56,101 nt of DNA from Chloroflexota bacterium (GTDB lineage: Bacteria; Chloroflexota; Limnocylindria; Limnocylindrales; CSP1-4). Location: assembly GCA_003141455.1 (NCBI GenBank), contig PLMA01000038.1, positions 57,957 to 114,057 of the forward strand, written 5' to 3'. The notes beneath the pieces are model-generated. The model was not told where the DNA came from and did no database searches. It worked only from the letters and a program-made list of their open reading frames with translations. The translations under genes and the position numbers were made by a program. This document shows, in pieces, positions 16,501-24,883 of the stretch (the stretch's first letter is position 1; every line of letters begins with the position of its first letter).

Positions 16501-16767
16501 GGACGAACGAGAGTCCGGCCGATCCTGATGACGGCGATCGCGACCATGCTGGCTCTGATGCCGCTCGCACTCGGTCTCTCCGAAGGCGAGATCATCGCCT
16601 CGGAGCTGGCCACGGTCGTGATCGGCGGGCTCTTCACCTCGACCTTCCTGACGCTCATCGTCGTGCCGGTCGTGTACTCGCTCGTCGAGGATGCCAAGGT
16701 ACGAACGAGCCTCCTCTTCGGTCGGCAAGAAGAAGGGGCCGACAGGGCCGCGCCGGCCGCTTCCTGA
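13597..16767 (+). CDS. RND-family efflux permease (AcrB/HAE1-like)
   Basis: 1056 residues, the normal length. The first helix (VTVLITLGLLLAGVFSWASL) and porter motif (PGASAQDVSTQVTQPVERSI) are typical. The TM4 proton-relay Asp pair is present (GRVVDDAIVVLENI). The second half repeats the fold (VYLVMVLVFNSLIDPLVIMF, GIVVTNAIVLLDLVEQHRRR, GRTRVRPILMTAIATMLAL). It exports hydrophobic compounds using the proton gradient. No membrane-fusion protein or outer-membrane channel is encoded nearby, which fits a single-membrane or atypical envelope. GTG start, with cgaggag 6 bases upstream. Probably controlled by the MarR protein encoded just before. Confidence 0.93.
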   Translation: MIRLTQLAIAKRSVTVLITLGLLLAGVFSWASLKQELLPDIQLPFIVVVTPLPGASAQDVSTQVTQPVERSIGSVPRLEHVSSSSVNSLSIVVASFTYGTNIKETTATIDTNVKAIGLSSAPTIQSFDINAFPSLIVAIRGTGSTTPDQLNALAATSIVPALQGIDGVSKVDLSGQSQYRLVVQLDPAKLAASNISISQIQGVLAANNLVLPAGSIAKTNPDGSVVSIPVSTQHQLILQSPSDLLSLAVGAKMPAAGSASTAPTPITLGDLGTVERVAAYPTGYAELNRDPQHGDAGPALVISVSKTSDANTVNVVQAANDKLDQLQAQGNSGFEIDVVSDSSTFIIESRDSLVREGGLGAIFAVITIFVFLLSLRSTLVAAVSIPVSIMTALALMLVAGVTVNIMTLGGLAIAVGRVVDDAIVVLENIYRHRGRGDPMREACIAGTREVASAITSSTLTTVAVFLPLGFVGGIVSQFFLPFALTVTFALLASLLCALTVVPVLASLFIDRIKLAPDEGPQHHDTIVQRIYTPLLRAALHNRRSRWGVLGIAGVLVIGAALLVPHIPTQFLNAGSQKQLSITVAPPSGTPSSTVLTQARNVQSKLRAYPEVKLIETTVPGEADTGLSALAAAFTGGSANSASIVVGLDSSTNLDSEQQKLSADMSKLAPAGWQIQVAQQSLMGGSSISVVVSGANPTDVANATTAVVAELTQMGDLLNVKSDLTAKTIQYNIDVDPNKAILDGTSTVGIQTEVHNALVGTKAGTVSFGGAPTDVYLQLAANLTPDTLAQMPVGAGRMPLGAIATVTPVDNQARVSRVDQSPAATISADTTSKDTGGVSTEIQKAIDNLQAAGKLPNVTVTLSGVTEQMNTAFGGLFLSMAVAILLVYLVMVLVFNSLIDPLVIMFSLPLATIGAFPALFVTQRAIGISALIGFLMLIGIVVTNAIVLLDLVEQHRRRGMPMYDALMQGGRTRVRPILMTAIATMLALMPLALGLSEGEIIASELATVVIGGLFTSTFLTLIVVPVVYSLVEDAKVRTSLLFGRQEEGADRAAPAAS

Positions 16768-17122
16768 CGGGTCGAACCCAATCCAGCCAGCACTGAAGAG
16801 GCCGGGCGTCGAGTCCGGCCTCCGACTGTGTTGCGGCCGAGCACCGGCGCTTTCCACAGACGAGAGGGATAGTGCGGAGCCATTCGTGTCGACGGCGCCG
16901 TTCACTCCGGGACGGGCTCACATCGCGGGTCGGGGCTGTCATTTCGGGTAGGTCGCGGGAGTACAATTCGCGCGCTTGCTGGAATGGGGGGAATCCGTCA
17001 CCGCTGGCGAGCACAAGGCGGGCTGGGGCGGCTCTTCTGTTCCGGCCTTCCGATGGCATGGGCTCAGTCAGATCGCCGGATGCGGCGTAGGGCTGGCCGC
17101 CTTGGGATAGGAGTGGGGTTCG
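16768..17122. other. 355-bp intergenic stretch before the giant secreted protein gene
   Basis: Contains a terminator hairpin at its left end and a possible -10 (TACAAT, 16962-16967) about 155 bases before the GTG start, without a good -35. A structured leader is possible, but I could not match a known riboswitch. No ORF is supported. Confidence 0.4.
16798..16822 (+). terminator. hairpin after the RND pump gene
   Basis: GAGGCCGGG (16798-16806) and TCCGGCCTC (16814-16822) form a 9-bp stem with one G-T pair and a 7-base loop, 31 bases after the stop. Confidence 0.55.
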
Positions 17123-20100
17123 GTGAAGTCATTCGTACGGTCTCTAGTCAGCTTCCACGCGACTTACTTCGAGGGGAGGCGGCGAGAGGGCCGCGCGAGC
17201 AGCCCATCGCGCCGACCGTTCGCGACGCTACTCCGTCTCGCACCGTCCGTGGTCCTGCTGACCAGTGCCTTCGTCTGGGCCGTTCCGTTCGCTCAGCCGG
17301 TCGCCGCGGTCGGCCCGATAACTGTCGGGTCCAACTACTCCGGTGACCAGGAGACCGGCTTCGAGGCCATGATGGCCTACTGCGGTACGCAGACCAGTCA
17401 GACGGTGGTGGTCAATGCATTCGATGGCAAGAACGTCGAGGGCTACCTGAAGGGCACCCCGGACGACATCTTCACCTTGACCCCGGGTTACCAGGCGAAT
17501 TCCCTGGTGAGCGAGGGCCTCGTGGCCTCGATCAGCGACGTCTGGGGCACCTCGGTCACGGCCAACTACACGAGCGCCTTGAAGGCGGTCGCGACCATCG
17601 GCGGACAGCAGTACTCGATCCTAATCGGGGCCGACCCGTGGGTCGTCATGTACAAGAAGAGCCTCTTCGCCGCGAAGGGTTACTCGGTCCCGACCACCTT
17701 CGCCGATCTCATGGCGCTCGCAGCGCAAATGCAGACCGATAGCCTTATCCCCTTCGCGTCCGGCGACAAGGACGGCTGGCCGGCAATGGGCACCTTCGAC
17801 ATCCTGGACATGCGGATGAACGGCAAGGCTTTCCACGAGCGCCTCCTGGCCGGCCAGGAGCACTGGACCGACCCGAAGGTCAAGGCCGTATTCCAGGAAT
17901 GGGCGCAGCTTCTCCCGTACTCGGACCCAAACGCGACCAATCAGGACTGGATCGGTGCCGCGCACACCCTGTCCGACGGCTCGGCCGGGATGTACTTCCA
18001 GGGGAGCTTCGTGCCCTATTTTTCTGACCTCGTCTCCACCCTGGATGCCAACGACCTCGGCATGTTCCCGTTCCCGCTGTTCGGCAATCAATACGACGTC
18101 GAGAAAGGGATCGACGGTCCGAGCGACGGCCTGATGATGAGCACCAATACTGCCAACGCCGCCGGCGCCAAGGCGATCCTCGCATGCGCGGCGACCGGCG
18201 CCGCCCAGTCCCACTACATCAGCTCCGCCTTGGGCAACGTCTCAGTGGCCAAGGACGCCGTCACCAGCGGCTACACGCAGTATCAGCTGGACGAGTACGC
18301 GATCATCCAGGCCTCGAACGAGATCGCCCAGTTCCTTGACCGCGACACGCGGCCGGACTTCGGCGGCTGGAACGGAATCCAGCCCTTCCTCCAGAACTTC
18401 CTCAGCAACCCCAGCCAGGACCTTGACGCCTATCTCGCCGGCATCCAGGCCTTCTGGGACGCCCCTCTCCTGAGCGGCACAGTCACGGATCCCGACGGGA
18501 ATCCAGTGGCGAACGTCGACGTCAGGGCCAGGAAGACCGACAACTCCGAAATCTGGACCAGCACAGACGGCAACGGCCAGTACTCGTTCCGGGCCACGCC
18601 CGGCGACTACAAACTGTGGTTCCGGGACAACAGCTCGACCTACGCGCAGGGCTGCTACTCCAGCACTGCCAGCGGCGGCTTTGTCGCCGATGAGAGCTCC
18701 TGCACGCCGGTGACGGTGGGGTCGTCTGACGTGACTGGCAAGGACGTTCGGCTACCGCTGGGCATGCACATCACAGGCAGGATCACCGGGCCCGGTGGGA
18801 CGCCGCCGCTGACGCAGGCCAACGCCAGCGCAAGCAACGGCGCCTGGGCCGATACGGACAGCAACGGCGACTACTCGATCGCGGTCCTGCCCGGCGACTA
18901 TATGGTCTGGTTCAATGACAACTCTGGGACTGGGACCTACCTCAACGGCTGCCATGGCGCCACCGGCTTCACGATCGATTGGAACGCCTGCACGACCGTA
19001 ACGGTAGGCCCCGGCGACGCGACCGGGATCGACGCCCAGATGCCGCTCGGCATGCGCATCACCGGCCACGTCTTCGGACCCGACGGAACGACGCCCCTGG
19101 AGAACGTCAACGTCAACGCCAACTCGCCCAGTTTCGGCGCTGGGAACAACACGGACGGCGACGGGTACTACTCGCTGACGGTCGCGCCAAACGGCGACTA
19201 CACCCTGCAGTTCAACGACAACTCCGGCCACTACCTCAACGGCTGCTATGACTCCAACATCTCCGATAGCCACTTCACGACCGACCAGCAGAACTCCTGC
19301 ACACCGGTGCCTGTGGCAGGCTTGGACGTGGGCCCGATCAACGTCTCGATGCCGCTCGGCGTGCAGATCAGCGGTCACGTTTACGGACTCAATGACGCGC
19401 CCCTCGGGACCGTCTGGGTCGACTACTTCGGAGCCCCTCAGGGCGCTGGGGCCAACACGGACCCCGACGGACACTACACGCTGGCGGTCCCGCCAAACGG
19501 TAGCTACACGCTGCAGTTCAACGAAAACTCCGGCGACTACGTCAACGGCTGCTACGACTCCAACGTCTCCGGGAGCCACTTCACGGCCGATCCGGGCGCC
19601 TGCACGCCGGTGCCTGTGATCACGTCCCCGGTGGGCCCCTACGACGTCTCGATGTCAACCGGCGTGCACATCACCGGCCACGTCTTCGGACCCGACGGAA
19701 CAACGCCGCTCACGACCGTCCACATCAACGCGAACGCGGGCAGCTTCGGCTTCCCGGCCGACACGGACAACACCGGGTTCTACTCACTGACGGTCCCAAA
19801 CGGCGACTACATCCTCCAGTTCAACGACAACTTCGGCCACCACTTCAGCGGCTGCTATGACTCCAACAACCCTCCCACCAACTTCACGACCGGTCAGCAG
19901 AACCTCTGCACGTCGGTGCATGTGGCAGGCTCGAACGTGACCGGTAAGGACGTCTGGATGCCGCCTGCCGTGGCCATCAGCGGCACCGTCACCGGACCCA
20001 ATGGGCCGCTCGCGAACATCGGCGTTCGGGCCAGGACGGGCACGTTCGAGACTTGGACCAACACCGCCAGCGACGGGACTTATGCGATCGCGGCCTCGCC

Positions 20101-23100
20101 TGGCACGTACAAGCTGTGGTTCAATGACAACAGTTCTACGTACGCGCAGGGCTGCTACTCGGACAGCGGCTTCACGCCCTATGAGAACGCCTGCACGCCG
20201 GTGACGGTGGAGTCGTCCGACGTGACTGGCAAGGACGTTCAGCTACCGCTCGGCCTGCATATCGCCGGCGTCGTCACCGGAGCCGGCGCGCAACCACTGG
20301 CGAACATCAACGTCAACGCCAGCAATGGCGCCTGGGCCAACACGGACAACAACGGGGCCTACTCGATCGCGTTCGTGCCCGGCGACTACACCCTCCAGTT
20401 CAACGACAACTCCGGCCACCACCTCAGCGGCTGCTACTTGAGCGGCGCTCCTGGCAACTTCACGACCAATCAGAGCACCTGCACGTCGGTGCCGGTGATC
20501 ACGTCCAACGTGGGTTCGATCAACGTCACGATGTCAACCGGCTTGCACATCGTCGGCCACGTCTATGGACCCGACGGAACGCCGGCGCTCGTGGGCATCT
20601 GGGTCAACGCCAAGGGCCCGGGCAACTCCAACACCGGGGCCAACACGGACAGCGACGGGGCCTACTCGATCCCGGTCCCGTCCGGCGACTACACGCTGCA
20701 TTTCCACGAGAACAACGGTGCCCACCTCGACGGCTGCTACTTGAGCGGCGCTACCGGCGACTTCACGACCAATCAGGGCACCTGCACGTCGGTGCATGTG
20801 ACCACGTCCAACGTGGGCCCCTACGACGTCTCGATGACCCTCGGTCACCGCATCACCGGCACCGTCTCCGGACCCAGCGGCCCGCTGGCGAACATCAGTG
20901 TCAACGCCAACGGCCCGGGCAACTCCAACACCGGGGCCAACACGAACAGCAACGGGGCCTACTCGATCGCGGTTCTGCCCGGCGACTACACGATCTCGTT
21001 CCACGACAACAGCGGGACCTACGTCAACGGCTGCTACTTGAGCGGCGCTACTGGCAACTTCACGACCAATCCGGGCACCTGCACGTCGGTGTCGGTGACC
21101 ACGTCCGACGTGGGTTCGATCAACGTCACGATGCCGAGCGGCCTGCACATCAGCGGCAGGATCACCGGACCCGACGGGCTACCGCTGACGAACGCCAACG
21201 CCAACGCCGGCAACGGCGCCTGGGCCAACACGGACAGCAACGGCAACTACTCGCTTACGGTCCTGCCTGGAACCTACACGATCTGGTTCCACGACTTTAG
21301 TTTGGCCCACCCCGATGGCTGCTACGCCAGCAGCTCTCCCGGCCATTACGCGAACGGTCAGAACGCCTGCGACCACGTGACGGTGACAGACCTGAGCGTG
21401 ACGGGGATCGACGTCACGATGCCGCTCGGCCACCACATCACCGGCACCGTCTCCGGACCCGGTGGCCCGCTGGCGAACGTCAACGTCAACGCCAACGCGG
21501 GCAGCTTCAGCTTCGGGTTCGACACGGACGCCGGCGGGACCTACTCGATTTTGGTCCCGTCAGGCACCTACACCCTGAACTTCCACGACAAATCCGGGAC
21601 CTACGTCAACGGCTGCTACCTGAGCGGCGCTCCTGGCGACTTCACGACCGGTCAGGGCACCTGCACGCCGGTGCCGGTGGCAGACTCGGACGTGGCCCCG
21701 ATCAACGTCACGATGACCCTCGGCGTACACATCAGCGGCCACGTCTACGGACCCGACGGAACGCCGGCGCTCGTGGGCATCCAGGTCGGCACCACGGGCG
21801 TTGGGATCCAAACTGACGCCGACGGGTTCTACTCACTTATGGTCCCGCCAAACGGCTACTACACCCTGAACTTCAGCGACAACTCCGGCCACCACCTCAC
21901 TGGCTGCTACGACTCCGACATCTCCGACAGCCACTTCACGACCGATTGGGGCGCCTGTACGCCGGTGCCTGTGTCAGGCTCCAACGTGGGCGTCGAGAAC
22001 GTTTCGATGCCGCTCGGCGTGGCCATCAAAGGCACCGTCGCCGGACTCAATGGCGCGCCTCTCGCGAGCATCAATGTCGCCGCCAGCTCGAGCACGTCAA
22101 GCGTTGGGACCCGCACGAACAGCGACGGGACCTATGTGCTGGCTGTCGTGCCAGACGACGACTACACGGTTTCGTTCCGTGAAGACACTGGGACCTACGT
22201 CGACGGCTGCTACCTGAACGGCGCTCCTGGCAACTTCACGACCGATCAGGGCATCTGCACGCCGGTGCCTGCAGACGCCGACGCGCCCGGGACCAACGTC
22301 CAGATGCTTCACGTCACGACCATCACCTGGTCCAACCCCGCAGCCATCATCTACGGCATGCCGCTCGGCGGCACCCAGCTCAACGCCACGGCCAGTGTTC
22401 TGGGCGACTTCGTCTACACCCCGCCCGCAGGTACCGTCCTTGGTACCGGCAACGGCCAGCCCCTGCATGTTCTCTTCACCCCGGACAACCCCGGCTACGC
22501 GGACGCGACCGCCACGGTGTACATCGACGTGACCTCGCCCACGACGGTCATCACGTGGTCCAATCCAGCCGCCATCACCTACGGCACGGAACTCAGCAGC
22601 ACCCAGCTCAACGCCACGGCCAGTGCGGGCAGCACGCCCATCTTCGGCACGTTCGACTACGCCCCGGACGCAGGTACCGTCCTTGGTGCCGGCAACCACC
22701 AGGCCCTGGATGTCAATTTCACCCCGGACAACCACAACTACGCGAGCGCGACCGCCACGGTGTACATCGACGTGACCTCGCCCACGACGGTCATCACGTG
22801 GCCCAATCCCGCCGCCATCACCTACGGCACGCCACTCAGCAGCACCCAGCTCAATGCCACGGCCATTGCGGGTGGCACGCCCATCACCGGTACGTTCGAC
22901 TACACCCCGCCCGCAGGTACCGTCCTTGGTGCCGGTAACCACCAGGCCCTGGACGTCCTCTTCACCCCGGCCGACCCCAACTACGGGGGCGGCCACGTGA
23001 CGGTGTACATCAACATCACGGCCAAGGGCCTCACGGTCAGCGGCCTCACCGCTTCCAACAAGGTCTACGACCGTGGCAGCACGGCAGCCATCACCGGCAC

Positions 23101-24832
23101 CGGCGCCCTGGTCGGCGTGATCTCGCCCGACGCCGTCACCCTGACGGGCACGGCTGCCGGCACGTTCGCCAGTGCCAACGTCGGCACCGGCGTGCCCGTG
23201 GCCGTCTCCGGGCTCTCACTCGGCGGCGCCCAGGCGGGCAACTACACCCTGATCCAGCCGACCACGACCGCGAACATCACCGCCCTCGGCCTCACGGTCA
23301 GCGCCGCGACGAACACGAAGATCTACGACGGCACCACGAGCGCGGCGGCCCTCCCGACCTACACAGTGGGCACCCTCGCCTCGGGCGACGCGGCGGCGTT
23401 GACTGAAACCTACGCTTTCAAGGACGTCGGCACCGCTCTGACCCTCATCCCGGCGATCAACTTCACGAGCGGCAGCGCCACCAACTACTCGATCATCCTG
23501 ACCAACAACACGACCGGCGTCATCACCAAAGCCACGCCGGTCATCACTTTCACCAGCACCGCGCCGAGCTCCGCCGTTGTGAGCGGCGCGACCTATACCG
23601 TGACCGCTACATCTCCCTCCCCGGCGGCCATCGTCTTCTCGATCGACGCCAGCGCCGGCTCCATCTGCTCGATTGCCGGCAGCGTGGTCAGCTTCACCGC
23701 GGTGGGCACCTGCAAGATCGATGCCAATCAGGGCGTCGACACGAACTGGAACGCGGCGATCCAGGTGCAGCAATCCTTCGCGGTCGGCCCGGCTGCGACC
23801 GTTCCCGGCAAGCCGACGGGTGTGACCGCGACGGCGGGCAACGCCTCGGCCCTGGTCTCCTGGACCGCTCCTGCCAGCAACGGCGGCAGCGCCATCACCG
23901 GCTACCGGGTCACCAGCTCACCTGGCGGCAAGAACTGCACCACGAGCGGGGCTCTGAGCTGCACCGTGTCGGGACTCACCAACGGCCAGGCCTACACCTT
24001 CACCGTCCATGCCACCAACGGCGTGGGTGATGGGCCCGAGTCCGATCCATCGGCGGCAGTCACGCCCGTTGCCCCACGCAGCGGCGCCACATACCACGCC
24101 ATCACCCCGACCCGCGTCCTCGATACCCGAAACGGTACTGGTGGTCTGTCGGGTCCCTTCACCAACCATGCCGCCCGAACGTTCACGGTCGGCGGCGTAC
24201 CCGCAGGTGCCATCGCCGTTACCGGCAACCTGACCGTGACCGGCCAGACCTCCAGTGGCTACTTCTCCATCGGCCCTGTCGCCACGGACAACCCGGGCAG
24301 CTCGACTCTCAACTTCCCGGTCGGTGATGACCGAGCCAACGCGGTGACCGTGGCTCTGGGTGGCGGAGGCACCCTCTCGATCACCTTCGTGGCCCCGAGC
24401 AATGGACCGTCGGCTCACGCCATCTTCGATGTCACGGGTTACTTCACCCCCGATATGAGCGGCGCCACCTACGTCCCGCTGACCCCCACCAGAGTCCTCG
24501 ATACCCGCAACGGCACCGGTGGTCTCGGTGGCCCCTTCACCAACCATGTCGCCCGAACCTTCACCGTCGGCGGCGTACCCGCAGGTGCCATCGCCGTCAC
24601 CGGCAACCTGACCGTGACCGGCCAGACCAGCTCGGGTTACCTCTTCATCGGTCCGGTCGCCACGAACAACCCGACTAGCTCGACTCTCAACTTCCCGGTC
24701 GGTGACGATCGAGCCAACGCGGTGACCGTCGCCCTCGGTGGAGGAGGTATCCTCTCGATCACCTTCGTGGCGCCGAGCAGCGGCCCCACTGCCCACGCCA
24801 TCTTCGATGTCACCGGCTACTTCGTGCCATAG
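17123..24832 (+). CDS. giant secreted protein: solute-binding-protein fold plus 13 Cys-paired repeats, MBG/YDG, Fn3 and duplicated C-terminal module
   Basis: 2569 residues. A signal sequence has its hydrophobic core at about 36-55 (LLRLAPSVVLLTSAFVWAVP). Residues about 65-448 look like a family-1 extracellular solute-binding protein (PTTFADLMALAAQMQTDSLI, MYFQGSFVPYF), with no lipobox. Residues about 450-1730 hold 13 prealbumin/carboxypeptidase-regulatory-like repeats, each ending DNSG...GC(Y/H)...C and so carrying two Cys. Three MBG-like Ig repeats (AITYGT..LSSTQLNATA), two YDG repeats (NKVYDR, TKIYDG), one Ig-like domain and an Fn3 domain (about 2227-2317) follow. Two copies of a ~124-residue module starting TPTRVLDTRNGTGG end the protein. 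GTG start after ggataggag. No sortase or S-layer anchor seen. A surface carbohydrate-binding or adhesion role is inference. Confidence 0.85.
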   Translation: MKSFVRSLVSFHATYFEGRRREGRASSPSRRPFATLLRLAPSVVLLTSAFVWAVPFAQPVAAVGPITVGSNYSGDQETGFEAMMAYCGTQTSQTVVVNAFDGKNVEGYLKGTPDDIFTLTPGYQANSLVSEGLVASISDVWGTSVTANYTSALKAVATIGGQQYSILIGADPWVVMYKKSLFAAKGYSVPTTFADLMALAAQMQTDSLIPFASGDKDGWPAMGTFDILDMRMNGKAFHERLLAGQEHWTDPKVKAVFQEWAQLLPYSDPNATNQDWIGAAHTLSDGSAGMYFQGSFVPYFSDLVSTLDANDLGMFPFPLFGNQYDVEKGIDGPSDGLMMSTNTANAAGAKAILACAATGAAQSHYISSALGNVSVAKDAVTSGYTQYQLDEYAIIQASNEIAQFLDRDTRPDFGGWNGIQPFLQNFLSNPSQDLDAYLAGIQAFWDAPLLSGTVTDPDGNPVANVDVRARKTDNSEIWTSTDGNGQYSFRATPGDYKLWFRDNSSTYAQGCYSSTASGGFVADESSCTPVTVGSSDVTGKDVRLPLGMHITGRITGPGGTPPLTQANASASNGAWADTDSNGDYSIAVLPGDYMVWFNDNSGTGTYLNGCHGATGFTIDWNACTTVTVGPGDATGIDAQMPLGMRITGHVFGPDGTTPLENVNVNANSPSFGAGNNTDGDGYYSLTVAPNGDYTLQFNDNSGHYLNGCYDSNISDSHFTTDQQNSCTPVPVAGLDVGPINVSMPLGVQISGHVYGLNDAPLGTVWVDYFGAPQGAGANTDPDGHYTLAVPPNGSYTLQFNENSGDYVNGCYDSNVSGSHFTADPGACTPVPVITSPVGPYDVSMSTGVHITGHVFGPDGTTPLTTVHINANAGSFGFPADTDNTGFYSLTVPNGDYILQFNDNFGHHFSGCYDSNNPPTNFTTGQQNLCTSVHVAGSNVTGKDVWMPPAVAISGTVTGPNGPLANIGVRARTGTFETWTNTASDGTYAIAASPGTYKLWFNDNSSTYAQGCYSDSGFTPYENACTPVTVESSDVTGKDVQLPLGLHIAGVVTGAGAQPLANINVNASNGAWANTDNNGAYSIAFVPGDYTLQFNDNSGHHLSGCYLSGAPGNFTTNQSTCTSVPVITSNVGSINVTMSTGLHIVGHVYGPDGTPALVGIWVNAKGPGNSNTGANTDSDGAYSIPVPSGDYTLHFHENNGAHLDGCYLSGATGDFTTNQGTCTSVHVTTSNVGPYDVSMTLGHRITGTVSGPSGPLANISVNANGPGNSNTGANTNSNGAYSIAVLPGDYTISFHDNSGTYVNGCYLSGATGNFTTNPGTCTSVSVTTSDVGSINVTMPSGLHISGRITGPDGLPLTNANANAGNGAWANTDSNGNYSLTVLPGTYTIWFHDFSLAHPDGCYASSSPGHYANGQNACDHVTVTDLSVTGIDVTMPLGHHITGTVSGPGGPLANVNVNANAGSFSFGFDTDAGGTYSILVPSGTYTLNFHDKSGTYVNGCYLSGAPGDFTTGQGTCTPVPVADSDVAPINVTMTLGVHISGHVYGPDGTPALVGIQVGTTGVGIQTDADGFYSLMVPPNGYYTLNFSDNSGHHLTGCYDSDISDSHFTTDWGACTPVPVSGSNVGVENVSMPLGVAIKGTVAGLNGAPLASINVAASSSTSSVGTRTNSDGTYVLAVVPDDDYTVSFREDTGTYVDGCYLNGAPGNFTTDQGICTPVPADADAPGTNVQMLHVTTITWSNPAAIIYGMPLGGTQLNATASVLGDFVYTPPAGTVLGTGNGQPLHVLFTPDNPGYADATATVYIDVTSPTTVITWSNPAAITYGTELSSTQLNATASAGSTPIFGTFDYAPDAGTVLGAGNHQALDVNFTPDNHNYASATATVYIDVTSPTTVITWPNPAAITYGTPLSSTQLNATAIAGGTPITGTFDYTPPAGTVLGAGNHQALDVLFTPADPNYGGGHVTVYINITAKGLTVSGLTASNKVYDRGSTAAITGTGALVGVISPDAVTLTGTAAGTFASANVGTGVPVAVSGLSLGGAQAGNYTLIQPTTTANITALGLTVSAATNTKIYDGTTSAAALPTYTVGTLASGDAAALTETYAFKDVGTALTLIPAINFTSGSATNYSIILTNNTTGVITKATPVITFTSTAPSSAVVSGATYTVTATSPSPAAIVFSIDASAGSICSIAGSVVSFTAVGTCKIDANQGVDTNWNAAIQVQQSFAVGPAATVPGKPTGVTATAGNASALVSWTAPASNGGSAITGYRVTSSPGGKNCTTSGALSCTVSGLTNGQAYTFTVHATNGVGDGPESDPSAAVTPVAPRSGATYHAITPTRVLDTRNGTGGLSGPFTNHAARTFTVGGVPAGAIAVTGNLTVTGQTSSGYFSIGPVATDNPGSSTLNFPVGDDRANAVTVALGGGGTLSITFVAPSNGPSAHAIFDVTGYFTPDMSGATYVPLTPTRVLDTRNGTGGLGGPFTNHVARTFTVGGVPAGAIAVTGNLTVTGQTSSGYLFIGPVATNNPTSSTLNFPVGDDRANAVTVALGGGGILSITFVAPSSGPTAHAIFDVTGYFVP
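18470..22312 (+). repeat. 13 tandem ~295-bp coding repeats
   Basis: In-frame tandem repeats inside the giant protein gene. Each unit encodes 95-103 residues with the pattern ITG.V.GP.G.PL..V.V.A, TD..G.YS..V, PGDYTL.F.DNSG, GCY, FTT, C(T/D), (V/I)..(V/M)(P/T)LG. Several pairs of units are nearly identical at DNA level (for example those encoding GCYLSGA(P/T)G(N/D)FTT), so copy number may vary by recombination. Confidence 0.85.
24082..24829 (+). repeat. two tandem ~374-bp copies encoding the C-terminal module
   Basis: Two consecutive, highly similar copies (about 24082-24456 and 24457-24829), each beginning with TPTRVLDTRNGTGG and ending with HAIFDVTGYF. They form the C-terminus of the giant secreted protein. 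Confidence 0.85.
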
Positions 24833-24855
24833 CGGGCGCGTCCACTGAGGAACCA

Positions 24856-24879
24856 GGGGCCGGGCGAATGCCCGGCCCC
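24856..24879 (+). terminator. strong terminator after the giant gene
   Basis: GGGGCCGGGC-GAAT-GCCCGGCCCC, a perfect 10-bp stem with a 4-base loop, followed by ttctct. It sits between two convergent genes and may serve both. Confidence 0.8.
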
Positions 24880-24883
24880 TTCT

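Noticed and set aside
16768-17122. A c-di-GMP (GEMM) riboswitch before the giant secreted protein
   Set aside because: A few GEMM-like words (gcacaaggc) appear, but the conserved second half and tetraloop receptor do not.
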